In this document: positions 1 to 6,384 of the stretch, one piece after another | Position numbering within the stretch: the first letter of the stretch is position 1 | Layout of the letters: every line of letters begins with the position of its first letter | Origin: Chloroflexaceae bacterium UBA1466 | Lineage (GTDB): Bacteria; Chloroflexota; Chloroflexia; Chloroflexales; Chloroflexaceae | Length of the DNA: 9,268 nucleotides | Direction of reading: 5' to 3' | Assembly (NCBI GenBank): GCA_002325605.1 | Contig: DCSM01000120.1 | Span: forward strand, 1 to 9,268 | Notes under the pieces: model-generated | The model's input: only the letters and a program-made list of their open reading frames with translations | Databases searched by the model: none | What the model was told of the DNA's origin: nothing | Made by a program: the position numbers and the translations under genes

Positions 1-95
1 CTAAAGCCGTGGACTCCTCCGAGTTTGTGGCCACGGCTAAAGCCGTGGATTCCGCGAAGGTTTCATTTCCACGGATGGCTCTTTGAAAGAGGCCT
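1..95. repeat. Dispersed palindromic (REP-like) repeat modules
   Basis: A perfect palindrome CCACGGCTAAAGCCGTGG (31-48; 8-base arms, AA centre) is preceded by the right half of another copy (CTAAAGCCGTGG, 1-12), so the array continues to the left of the window. A second module at 77-95 contains CTCTTT-G-AAAGAG, another perfect inverted repeat. The same modules in the same order recur at 4373-4412, where about 20 bases between them are missing, and the palindrome begins again at the right edge (9261-9268). These hairpins lie just past the rplU stop and could also end that transcript, though no T-run follows. The family resembles bacterial REP-like intergenic repeats; no mobilising transposase is visible here. 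Confidence 0.8.
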
Positions 96-106
96 TCTTG
101 GCTGCT

Positions 107-421
107 TTAGGAAGTAACTATTTCAGCAATCTTGACCCGTGTAAACTGTTGCCGGTGGCCCGTTCGCCGCCGATACCGTTTCTTGTTGCGGTAGCGGAAG
201 ACAATAATCTTCACGCCCTTCACGGGCCCCACCACATGCGCTCGGACTTTAGCCCCCGCGACGACGGGACTTCCAACGATTGGCTCCGTTGTCCCCCCGA
301 TAAGCAGGACATTCGCCAATTCAATCTCGCTCCCAGGCTCTGCATCACAGAGGGCAAGGTCGACAAATTGCCCTTGCTCCACGCGATATTGCATTCCACG
401 GTCATTTATAATGGCATACAC
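107..421 (-). CDS. rplU: Large ribosomal subunit protein bL21
   Basis: This encodes a 104-residue protein, the usual length of bL21, a small beta-barrel protein that binds 23S rRNA in the large subunit. The start MYAIINDRGMQYRVEQGQ matches the family signature (usually MYAII..GGKQY.V..G), and the C-terminal part has the basic block KKRYRRRTGHRQQFT followed by VKIAEI. The start codon is GTG, chosen because it gives exactly the conserved N-terminus and has a GAGGAG ribosome binding site at 431-436 with nine bases of spacing. It is transcribed from its own promoter at 534-562. In most bacteria rpmA (bL27) follows within a few tens of bases. Here the gene runs into palindromic repeats and no rpmA appears in the remaining 106 bases, so rpmA is either separated by repeats or elsewhere. 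Identification is firm. Confidence 0.96.
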   Translation of the reverse strand: MYAIINDRGMQYRVEQGQFVDLALCDAEPGSEIELANVLLIGGTTEPIVGSPVVAGAKVRAHVVGPVKGVKIIVFRYRNKKRYRRRTGHRQQFTRVKIAEIVTS

Positions 422-468
422 GCCAGAAAACTCCTCTTTGCGGTATTCCTAAGCCCCTAAAACACACG

Positions 469-495
469 AAAAAAGGGCCGGCTTCGTGCCCCTTT
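469..495 (-). terminator. Intrinsic-terminator-like hairpin in the pepF-rplU gap
   Basis: Read on the minus strand, AAAGGGGC pairs with GGCCCTTT (one G-U pair), with a short loop region ACGAAGCC that can fold a little further, and the sequence runs into a T-tract. It may terminate pepF transcripts. Because the rplU promoter lies upstream of it, transcripts starting there must also cross it, so it could act as an attenuator in the rplU leader. No competing antiterminator fold is obvious to me. Confidence 0.55.
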
Positions 496-533
496 CCCGC
501 AAATGGGTCGCCCGCAGGCCCCATACGGGCCGC

Positions 534-562
534 ATTGTAACACAAAAATGTAATGTATTCAA
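534..562 (-). promoter_or_regulatory. Promoter of rplU
   Basis: On the minus strand a -35 box TTGAAT (562-557) is separated by exactly 17 bases from a -10 box TACAAT (539-534), and the -10 box is preceded by TG plus one base, the extended -10 motif. Transcription would start near 527, giving a leader of roughly 105 bases before the GTG at 421. It sits right after the pepF stop, so rplU can be expressed independently of pepF. Confidence 0.65.
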
Positions 563-571
563 ACGCCTTGG

Positions 572-2368
572 TCAAACCGCAGCCAATTCCTCGGCCCACG
601 CCACCAACCGCCGAATTTCATTGAAACCCAGTTGCCAGAAGGCAGGGTCCCGAAGGTCAAAGCCTAAATCTTTCAGCAACGTTTCGGGAGCCTGACTGCC
701 CCCCGCTTCCAAAAGGGCAACATAGCGCGGAATGAAGGCTTTACCCTCTTCCCGATACTTTCCATAGAGCGCTAAAACGAGTAATTCCCCAAAAACGTAG
801 CTATAACAGTAGAAAGGCGTGTGAATAAAGTGGGGAATGTAGGACCAGCCCAATTCATAACCTTTGGTTTGCTCAACCGCTGTGCCATAATAACGCTGAT
901 TAGCTTCCAGCCAGCATTCACTAAGTTGCTCAGGCGTTAAGCGATTCTCAGCCCGCCCCGCAAAGGCTGCCTGCTCAAAGCGCGTTAAGACATTCTGGCG
1001 GAAGACCGTCGAGAAGATGTCTTGAATCTTACTACATAAAAGAGCCAGTTTATCAGCCTTATCCTGCGTTTGGCCTAAGAGATGCTCAAAGACAATCATT
1101 TCCGCAAAGACTGAAGCGGTTTCGGCAAGCGGCAAAGAGGTATCAAAGTTGAATAAGGTCTGTTTGCGAGCTAACCAAAAGTGAATCCCATGCCCCAATT
1201 CGTGCGCTACTGTCATGGCATCCTGCATATTATCAGTATAGTTGACGAGGATATAGGGGTGATTTGAGGGCGGATAACCACTACAGAAGCCACCCCCACG
1301 TTTGCCAGGGCGCACTTCGGCATCAATCCAATTGCGCTCATAGAAAAGTGAGGCAATCTCCCGAAACTGCGGCTCAAAAGCTGCAAAAGCCTCTAAGATG
1401 ACATCCCGTGCAGCATTATAAGTAATGTGTGCGGCTACTTCACCGAGCGGCGCATGTTGATCATAGATTTCGAGCTTGGGCAAATTGAGCATTTTGGCCT
1501 TCAGCCTGAAATAGCTTTGAGCTATATCATAATTCTGCTCAACCACCTCCATCATCGTTTCTACCGCTTCAGGTGGAACTTGATTAGCGAGATGACGCGG
1601 TTGCATCGGATTTGAATAGTTCCGCAAGCGGTCCATCATAAGTTTATCTTGGATTAGCGTATTATAAATGTAAGCCAACGTTTGGCTCTGCGTCTCTAAG
1701 ACCGCATAGAGCGTGGTAAAAGCCTTTTGCCGCACATTTCGGTCTGGATGCCGCATTAAAGTTAGGATTGCATCAAGCGTCAAAGCTTGCTTTTCGCCCT
1801 CAAGCTCCAGGGGAAATTCTAGGGAAGATGTAAGCTCGGTGAACAAGCGCACCCACGCCTGATTGCCCGTGACATCCTTCTCATTGACTAGCTTTTCCTC
1901 CGCTTCCGTCAGTTTATGCGGGACAGCTTTACGGGCATTCAGGAGATAATAGCTGTAAGGCGCGAGCGATTCAGCAGCTATGAGCCTCTGAGCATCTTCG
2001 GCCCTCAAATCCAGCCATTCCAAGTGAAAGAAAAGCACCAGATTGTAGATCGCCATATTGCGCTGTTCAATTTGTTGCTCTAAATTACGATTTTCGGGCT
2101 TGGCCGTATCGCCTGCAAAGAGTAAGCCCGCATAGACCGCAGGGCGACCTAACTGATCATAGAGGGTTTCCAAACGCCGTAAACCCTCCAAAAGATGTTT
2201 TGGCGCAGGGCCGCCAGGCACGTTGATTGTGCCCCGATAGGTTTGGGCAAAAGCCTCCGCTTCCGCTTGCACCGCATCGAGCGTGGTTTGCAACTGGGGG
2301 TCGGCGGGGCTGGCATACAAGTCGCTCAAATCCCACGTAATTCCTGTTGCGCTTGTGGTCGGAGCCAT
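572..2368 (-). CDS. pepF: Oligoendopeptidase F (M3B family zinc metallopeptidase)
   Basis: This 598-residue protein has the size and layout of oligoendopeptidase F, a cytosolic zinc enzyme that cuts short peptides produced by proteolysis. The N-terminus has the family opening ITWDLSDLY. The zinc site is H389-E390-L391-G392-H393, where the two His bind zinc and Glu390 is the catalytic base. E416 in AETASVFAE is the expected third ligand. The C-terminal block YELGWSYIPHFIHTPFYCYS carries the conserved His and Tyr residues that shape the active site in this family. There is no signal peptide, consistent with a cytoplasmic location. The ATG has an AAAGG ribosome binding site about ten bases upstream. 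It is divergent from the DUF1566 gene and is followed by rplU on the same strand, but 150 bases and a separate promoter lie between them. The gene is intact. Confidence 0.95.
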   Translation of the reverse strand: MAPTTSATGITWDLSDLYASPADPQLQTTLDAVQAEAEAFAQTYRGTINVPGGPAPKHLLEGLRRLETLYDQLGRPAVYAGLLFAGDTAKPENRNLEQQIEQRNMAIYNLVLFFHLEWLDLRAEDAQRLIAAESLAPYSYYLLNARKAVPHKLTEAEEKLVNEKDVTGNQAWVRLFTELTSSLEFPLELEGEKQALTLDAILTLMRHPDRNVRQKAFTTLYAVLETQSQTLAYIYNTLIQDKLMMDRLRNYSNPMQPRHLANQVPPEAVETMMEVVEQNYDIAQSYFRLKAKMLNLPKLEIYDQHAPLGEVAAHITYNAARDVILEAFAAFEPQFREIASLFYERNWIDAEVRPGKRGGGFCSGYPPSNHPYILVNYTDNMQDAMTVAHELGHGIHFWLARKQTLFNFDTSLPLAETASVFAEMIVFEHLLGQTQDKADKLALLCSKIQDIFSTVFRQNVLTRFEQAAFAGRAENRLTPEQLSECWLEANQRYYGTAVEQTKGYELGWSYIPHFIHTPFYCYSYVFGELLVLALYGKYREEGKAFIPRYVALLEAGGSQAPETLLKDLGFDLRDPAFWQLGFNEIRRLVAWAEELAAV

Positions 2369-2426
2369 AGAACAAAGACCTTTCTCGCTGCAAAGGCAGA
2401 ATTAGCGATAAAATAAACTAGCCTCC

Positions 2427-2435
2427 ATTGTAGCA
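2427..2435 (-). promoter_or_regulatory. Probable pepF promoter (extended -10)
   Basis: On the minus strand TGCTACAAT gives an extended -10 element (TACAAT at 2432-2427). The -35 region at the right distance (GCTTTC) is weak, which is common when an extended -10 is present. The start point would be near 2420, about 50 bases before the pepF ATG. Confidence 0.45.
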
Positions 2436-2486
2436 CAGAATTGGGTGCGGAAAGCGCAAAGGGCTTTCTTTCTGCCAATCCCAGCC

Positions 2487-2520
2487 CTCCCAGGTCTTTG
2501 CGACCTGGGAGACCTCTCAG
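2487..2520. repeat. Palindromic REP-like hairpin CTCCCAGGTC/GACCTGGGAG
   Basis: A perfect 10-bp inverted repeat (2487-2496 and 2502-2511) encloses the loop TTTGC. The right arm can also pair with the next bases: CCTGGGAG-AC-CTCTCAGG, eight pairs including one G-T, so two mutually exclusive hairpins are possible. No T-run follows. It lies in the gap between divergent genes, so it does not terminate either. It resembles short dispersed palindromes common in intergenic DNA of several phyla. Confidence 0.65.
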
Positions 2521-2616
2521 GATTATTCAAAGCGCCCTTGCATTTACCAAATAAAATAGCCATCTTAGAATCACCTAAAGGCTGATCCAAACATCAATAC
2601 CATCTCAGCTGTGTAG

Positions 2617-2635
2617 AATAGGCTTCTAGCCTATT
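2617..2635. repeat. Short perfect hairpin AATAGGCT/AGCCTATT
   Basis: An 8-bp perfect inverted repeat has a 3-base loop (TCT). It lies about 55 bases upstream of the -10 box of the DUF1566 gene. It could be a small dispersed palindrome or an operator; the sequence does not decide which. Confidence 0.45.
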
Positions 2636-2640
2636 ATTTC

Positions 2641-2671
2641 ACAAGGCGCAGCCAACAAAATTGCACCTTGT
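2641..2671. repeat. Imperfect inverted repeat overlapping the -35 region
   Basis: ACAAGGCGCA (2641-2650) pairs with TGCACCTTGT (2662-2671) with one mismatch across an 11-base spacer. Its right arm overlaps the putative -35 box TTGTAA of the downstream gene, which is where an operator would be expected. A regulatory role is only an inference from position. Confidence 0.4.
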
Positions 2672-2695
2672 AATTTATCTTATTCGTGATATAAT
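2668..2695 (+). promoter_or_regulatory. Promoter of the DUF1566 gene
   Basis: A consensus -10 box TATAAT (2690-2695) is preceded by TGA, giving the extended form. A -35-like TTGTAA (2668-2673) lies 16 bases upstream. Transcription would start near 2702, leaving a leader of about 37 bases with an AGAGG ribosome binding site at 2728-2732 before the ATG at 2739. Confidence 0.65.
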
Positions 2696-2738
2696 CTCAT
2701 CTTGATTAGTATTAAAGATTCATTGACAGAGGAAAACT

Positions 2739-4418
2739 ATGACAACTAGATTCTACCACCATTCGTACTGGATCCCCCGCTTCTTAGGCTTGCTTATACT
2801 TATTCTAGCGCTTGGCTTAGGAATGAATCCACAGCGAAGCAGGGCGCAGAGCAAGAGCTACACTATCGTAGACACTGGACAGACCGTCTGTTACAACTCC
2901 ACGGGGACAGCTATCACTTGTCCTGCCAAAGGTAGTGCTTTCTATGGACAGGACGCGCAGTATACTGGCAATGCGCCCAGCTATACCAACAATGGCAATG
3001 GCACAATCACAGATAATATCACTGGGCTGATCTGGCAACAAACCGCTGATAGTAATGGTGATGGAACGATCAATTCCAGTGATAAGCTCACTTATACCGC
3101 CGCAGGAACCTACTGCGAAAATCTAGTTTTAGGCAGCCAAACTGATTGGCAATTGCCCAGTATCAAACAGCTTTATTCCCTGATTAAATTCAATGGTACT
3201 GATCCTAGCGGCTATACGGGCACGAATACATCAAGCTTGATCCCTTTCATTGATACCACCTATTTCAAATTTGCCTATGGTGATACCAGTGCGGGTGAGC
3301 GCATCATTGATGCCCAATATGCTTCCAGCAATCTCTACGTTTCCAATACGGCTGGTGACGGTGGGAGTACTCTCTTTGGGGTCAACTTCGCCGATGGGCG
3401 AATCAAAGGCTATGGTCTGACTTTGAATGGGCAGGATAAAACCTTCTTTGTCATGTGTGTCCGCAATAATTCCAGCTACGGAGTAAACAACTTCACGAAC
3501 AATGGCAACAGCACAATCACGGATAGCGCAACTGGATTGCTGTGGGCGCAAAATGACAGTGCTGCTAAACTGAATTGGGAAGAGGCGCTGGCTTGGGTTG
3601 AAACACAAAATACTGCCAAGTACCTTGGTTATAGCGATTGGCGGTTGCCCAATGCGAAAGAGTTGCAAAGCCTCGTGGATTACACCCGCTCGCCCGATAA
3701 AACAAGTTCGGCGGCCATTAACGCTCTGTTCAATGTGACGGGCATCACCAATGAAGCGGGCAACGCTGATTTTCCTTTCTACTGGAGCAGCACGACGCAT
3801 GTCAATTGGACAACTACTCCTGGGGCGGCGGGCGTATATGTGACTTTTGGGCGAGCAATGGGCTATATGAACAGCACTTGGGTTGATGTTCACGGCGCGG
3901 GAGCGCAGCGCAGCGACCCAAAAGCGGGCGATCCCGCCGACTACCCTACGGGCAACGGCCCGCAAGGTGATGCCATCCGTATCTACAACTATGTTCGCTT
4001 GGTGCGCGACGCGGGGGCAACTAGCACGACCCCTACCGCTGTTCCTAACACAACCCCTACGGCGACTTCCATCCCCAGCGCTCCCTCAAATTCTAAAACT
4101 TACTTGCCGCTGGTCGTTAAGAGTGTTTCTGCTCCTTCCAATACTCCTACGTCTAACCCGACTTCGCTTCCCCAGACTCCGCTCCCTTCGGCTCTACCAT
4201 CCCCAACATTGCTCCCGAATCTAACACCAATCCCCACTTTGTTACCGACGCTTAAACCGACTATTTTGTCCACTAATCTACCCAAGCCGACAATCTTACC
4301 CCGTGAAACCCAAGCTCTTTTCCCTCGAAGGCAACAGCGGTTGCTGAACTTGCTGAAGCATAGCTGGTGGGTCATGGCTAAAGCCGTGGATTCCGAGATG
4401 GCTCTAAAAGAGGACTAA
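2739..4418 (+). CDS. Secreted protein with two Lcl/DUF1566-type domains and a repeat-derived C-terminus
   Basis: This 559-residue protein is probably exported. Residues 1-36 form a Sec signal peptide: a basic start, a hydrophobic core at about 15-29, and a possible cleavage after SRA36. Two copies of the Lcl/DUF1566 fold follow. Each has TNNGN.TITD..TGL.W (83-99 and 253-269) and DW.LP..K.L.SL (from 136 and from 300), and the second has FYWSST near 347. The first copy contains an EF-hand-like loop, DSNGDGTINSSD (104-115), which may bind calcium. A Thr/Pro/Ser-rich linker precedes YLPLVVK (455-461), a motif I associate with C-termini of secreted Chloroflexota proteins, and more Pro-rich sequence follows. 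Residues 522-559 are encoded by a dispersed repeat (4303-4418), so the present C-terminus is probably acquired. The substrate is unknown; DUF1566 domains occur in surface and adhesin-like proteins. The gene has its own promoter. Confidence 0.85.
   Translation: MTTRFYHHSYWIPRFLGLLILILALGLGMNPQRSRAQSKSYTIVDTGQTVCYNSTGTAITCPAKGSAFYGQDAQYTGNAPSYTNNGNGTITDNITGLIWQQTADSNGDGTINSSDKLTYTAAGTYCENLVLGSQTDWQLPSIKQLYSLIKFNGTDPSGYTGTNTSSLIPFIDTTYFKFAYGDTSAGERIIDAQYASSNLYVSNTAGDGGSTLFGVNFADGRIKGYGLTLNGQDKTFFVMCVRNNSSYGVNNFTNNGNSTITDSATGLLWAQNDSAAKLNWEEALAWVETQNTAKYLGYSDWRLPNAKELQSLVDYTRSPDKTSSAAINALFNVTGITNEAGNADFPFYWSSTTHVNWTTTPGAAGVYVTFGRAMGYMNSTWVDVHGAGAQRSDPKAGDPADYPTGNGPQGDAIRIYNYVRLVRDAGATSTTPTAVPNTTPTATSIPSAPSNSKTYLPLVVKSVSAPSNTPTSNPTSLPQTPLPSALPSPTLLPNLTPIPTLLPTLKPTILSTNLPKPTILPRETQALFPRRQQRLLNLLKHSWWVMAKAVDSEMALKED
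4303..4416 (+). repeat. Composite dispersed repeat forming the 3' end of the DUF1566 gene
   Basis: Bases 4304-4338 match the start of the right-edge repeat unit (TGAAACCCA-GCTCTTTTCCC and onward from 9072) with 32 of 34 aligned bases identical and one inserted A. Bases 4364-4394 match the junction CTGTTGGGCCACGGCT seen at the right edge and then the CCACGGCTAAAGCCGTGG module of the left edge. Bases 4399-4412 match the GATGGCTCTTTGAAAGAGG module of the left edge. This copy therefore shows the full module order and links the two window edges into one family. It is older or more diverged, since its palindrome arms are damaged (CATGGCTAAAGCCGTGG). Confidence 0.75.
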
Positions 4419-4432
4419 GGGGCTGTTTCATG

Positions 4433-4441
4433 TGCTATAAT
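4433..4441 (+). promoter_or_regulatory. Extended -10 promoter of the small-protein/nucleotidyltransferase operon
   Basis: TGCTATAAT supplies a consensus TATAAT (4436-4441) with the upstream TG of an extended -10. No good -35 box lies 16-18 bases upstream, where the DUF1566 gene ends. Transcription would start near 4448, about 23 bases before the ATG at 4471. Confidence 0.5.
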
Positions 4442-4470
4442 CTGTATCTTCATGGAAAGGTAGTTGAACG

Positions 4471-4653
4471 ATGAACGTAATCAATCTTTTGGAACAACCT
4501 GTTGATTTTGAGCATGAAGGTGAACAATTACGCAACAGCGTGGCGTTTCAAAGCTTCTTCGATGAGCGTTCAGCACAGGGCAAAAAACGCATCCCTCTGG
4601 AAGATGTTCTTCGGGAAATCGAAGCCGAACTTGCTTGTCAAAGTGATGAGTAG
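4471..4653 (+). CDS. Small acidic antitoxin-like protein
   Basis: A 60-residue protein of no family I can name with certainty. It is acidic, with no membrane segment or signal peptide. The pattern FFDERSAQGKKRIPLEDVLREIEAEL resembles the C-terminal half of many short antitoxin proteins, in which a basic Gly-containing turn precedes a PLE-V-E helix. An AAAGG ribosome binding site lies ten bases before the ATG and an extended -10 promoter just upstream. Its last codons overlap the start of the nucleotidyltransferase gene by eight bases (ATGAGTAG), so the two are probably translationally coupled. Context and size suggest the antitoxin or regulatory partner of that protein; this is inference, not shown by a diagnostic motif. 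Confidence 0.65.
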   Translation: MNVINLLEQPVDFEHEGEQLRNSVAFQSFFDERSAQGKKRIPLEDVLREIEAELACQSDE

Positions 4654-5320
4654 TGGCCAACAAACAAGCGAAAGACCGCTTCAAATCGGCAAAGTTATTC
4701 AAAATGCTATCGTCTTCAATTGCCAAAACTGGGGTAAAGGGGTGTTGCATAGTGCTGATCTTCCTCAAACCGTCGCGCAACTCTTTGCTTTGCTAGAGCA
4801 GCGCCAAATCAAGTACGTTTTAGTAGGTGGCCTAGCTTTATTGCAATATATTGAAGGGCGAAACACCGAAGATATAGACCTCATTATGGCTTTGCGGGAT
4901 TTACGGAAGTTGCATGAAGTGAAGGTCATTGAACAAAATCCAAACTTTGCTCATGGTACATTCCAAGAGCTAAAGATTGACCTTCTGCTAACACGCAATC
5001 GTCTTTTTGCAAAGGTGCAAAAGCAGCATTCTAGCCAGCAGCCTTTCTTTGAAAGCGAAATCCCGTGTGCTACCGTAGAAGGCTTAGTGTTGCTCAAGCT
5101 CTATGCTTTGCCATCCTTATATCGGCAGGGAAACTTTGCCCGCGTTGGCATCTATGAGAATGATCTTGCAACGCTCATTTTTCAATATAAACCTGATCTT
5201 GCAAAGCTCTTTAACGAGTTAGCGCAGCATCTCAGCGATTCAGATCTCGTGGCGGTCCGCGAAGTCGTGGCTGACATTCAGCAGCGAATGGAACGATTTA
5301 GGAAAAGAAAGGACTTTTAG
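4646..5320 (+). CDS. Nucleotidyltransferase-fold protein (AbiEii/MNT-like, possible toxin)
   Basis: With the start at ATG 4646 the protein has 224 residues. The signature is VGGLALLQYIEGRNTEDIDL (60-79): the GG pair, the Arg/Thr before the acidic pair, and D76 and D78 as metal ligands of the polymerase-beta-like nucleotidyltransferase fold. A third acid, D112 in LKIDLLL, is correctly placed. Downstream, TVEGLVLLKLYALPSLYR resembles the VE-L-LK-YA segment shared by standalone nucleotidyltransferases such as AbiEii/MenT and DUF6036-type proteins. The frame stays open upstream to 4502, but that stretch overlaps the small gene in another frame, and a start at 4646 gives a typical coupled overlap. 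The function may be nucleotide transfer to RNA or protein as a toxin, or an uncharacterised housekeeping role; the substrate cannot be read from sequence. Confidence 0.8.
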   Translation: MSSGQQTSERPLQIGKVIQNAIVFNCQNWGKGVLHSADLPQTVAQLFALLEQRQIKYVLVGGLALLQYIEGRNTEDIDLIMALRDLRKLHEVKVIEQNPNFAHGTFQELKIDLLLTRNRLFAKVQKQHSSQQPFFESEIPCATVEGLVLLKLYALPSLYRQGNFARVGIYENDLATLIFQYKPDLAKLFNELAQHLSDSDLVAVREVVADIQQRMERFRKRKDF

Positions 5321-5321
5321 C

Positions 5322-6245
5322 ATGAAGTGGTTTGTGAAAATCAGTGGAATGATCTTGGGGGGGCTATTTAGCCTAAGCTTATTAGCAGGATGTGGCAGTA
5401 ATTCTAGCAATTCAGTCAAACCAAACTGGCCAGATTTGCCTTACGCCAGTGTTTCGGCGGCCCAAAAGCTCGACATCTATCTACCAAACGAAGCAAAAGG
5501 GCCTTTTCCTGTCATCATAAGCATTCATGGCGGAGGATTTGCGCTGGGCGATAAAGCGAGTGAGGAAGTCAAACCAGCGTTGGAAGGGTTAAAACGAGGG
5601 TATGCTGTCGTAGCTGTTAATTATAGATTAAGTGGGGAAGCGATCTTTCCCGCGCAAATCAATGATGTAAAGGCGGCGATTCGGTTTGTGAAGGCGAATG
5701 CAACTAAATACAACTTGAATTCAGCGAAAATTGCGCTTTGGGGTGGCTCGGCTGGCGGAAATCTTGCTGCTTTGGCGGGTACATCGAGCGAGATTAAAGA
5801 ATTGCAAGACCTTCAGCTTGGCAATCCCACCCAAACCGAAACGGTGCAAGCAGTAGTTGATTGGTTTGGGCCGATAAACTTCTTAACCATGGATGCTCAA
5901 TTTCAGCAGAGTGGTCTTGCGGGGCAGAATCACAATGCTGCTGATTCATTTGAATCAAAGTTGTTGGGCAAACAGATCACCTTAGTTCCTGATTTAGTTG
6001 CGAAAGCTAATCCCGAAACCTACATTACCCCCGATGATCCACCCTTTTTCATTCAACACGGTACGCAGGATAAGTTAGTTCCAGTGCAACAATCTACGGA
6101 ATTTGCGGCCAAATTAGAGAAGGGCTTGGGCAAAGAGAAGGTGACAATAGAGCTATTGGAAGGCGCAGGGCATGGCGATCAAATGTTTATGACGGCGGCT
6201 AATGTGCAGAAAGTGCTAGACTTCCTGGATAAGTGGCTGAGATAG
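5322..6245 (+). CDS. Lipoprotein alpha/beta-hydrolase (carboxylesterase, BD-FAE/HSL-like)
   Basis: A 307-residue esterase-type protein. The N-terminus is a lipoprotein signal peptide with lipobox L21-A22-G23-C24, followed by a Ser/Asn-rich spacer, so the enzyme should be anchored at the outer face of the membrane. The hydrolase domain shows the oxyanion-hole motif H69-G-G-G-F73, the nucleophile elbow G141-G-S143-A-G-G, the acid D250 in HGTQDKLVP, and the catalytic His H284 in GAGHGD. That is a complete Ser-Asp-His triad of the alpha/beta-hydrolase fold, closest in pattern to feruloyl/acetyl esterases and hormone-sensitive-lipase-like carboxylesterases. The real substrate is unknown. The ATG lies one base after the nucleotidyltransferase stop with AAAGGA eight bases upstream, which argues for co-transcription with that gene. 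Confidence 0.9.
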   Translation: MKWFVKISGMILGGLFSLSLLAGCGSNSSNSVKPNWPDLPYASVSAAQKLDIYLPNEAKGPFPVIISIHGGGFALGDKASEEVKPALEGLKRGYAVVAVNYRLSGEAIFPAQINDVKAAIRFVKANATKYNLNSAKIALWGGSAGGNLAALAGTSSEIKELQDLQLGNPTQTETVQAVVDWFGPINFLTMDAQFQQSGLAGQNHNAADSFESKLLGKQITLVPDLVAKANPETYITPDDPPFFIQHGTQDKLVPVQQSTEFAAKLEKGLGKEKVTIELLEGAGHGDQMFMTAANVQKVLDFLDKWLR

Positions 6246-6279
6246 CTGCTTTTGGGTCAAGGATTAGGGAAAAGAATCT

Positions 6280-6318
6280 GGCTGCGCCCAGGGCGGCGAT
6301 GCCGCCCTGGGCGCAGCC
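6280..6318. repeat. 18-bp perfect hairpin after the esterase gene
   Basis: GGCTGCGCCCAGGGCGGC pairs perfectly with its reverse complement across the loop GAT. It lies 35 bases past the esterase stop, where a terminator is expected, but the following bases are TTATGGCAAGG and not a T-run. A small second stem GCCTT-ATGGC-AAGGC (6316-6330) overlaps its right arm, and a T6 stretch comes only at about 6338-6343. It may act as a weak terminator or protect the mRNA 3' end; a dispersed palindrome is equally possible. Confidence 0.6.
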
Positions 6319-6384
6319 TTATGGCAAGGCCCTTAACTTTTTTGTTACCCTAGTGTAACTCCATAAAATATACTTTAATAGTAT

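Noticed and set aside
1..95. Possible CRISPR-like array from regularly spaced palindromes.
   Set aside because: The repeats are perfect palindromes with no uniform spacers and no cas gene; they fit REP-like repeats.
83..460. A 125-codon plus-strand frame across the bL21 gene.
   Set aside because: It is the antisense shadow of rplU, whose protein matches the family along its full length.
3231..3965. A 244-codon minus-strand frame within the DUF1566 gene.
   Set aside because: It is rich in Arg, Ala and Ile with no recognisable motif and lies opposite a gene with clear domains; an antisense shadow.
4502..4645. Upstream extension of the nucleotidyltransferase frame to an ATG at 4502.
   Set aside because: It overlaps the small 60-residue gene in another frame, has no ribosome binding site, and adds no recognisable domain. 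The ATG at 4646 gives a standard coupled overlap.
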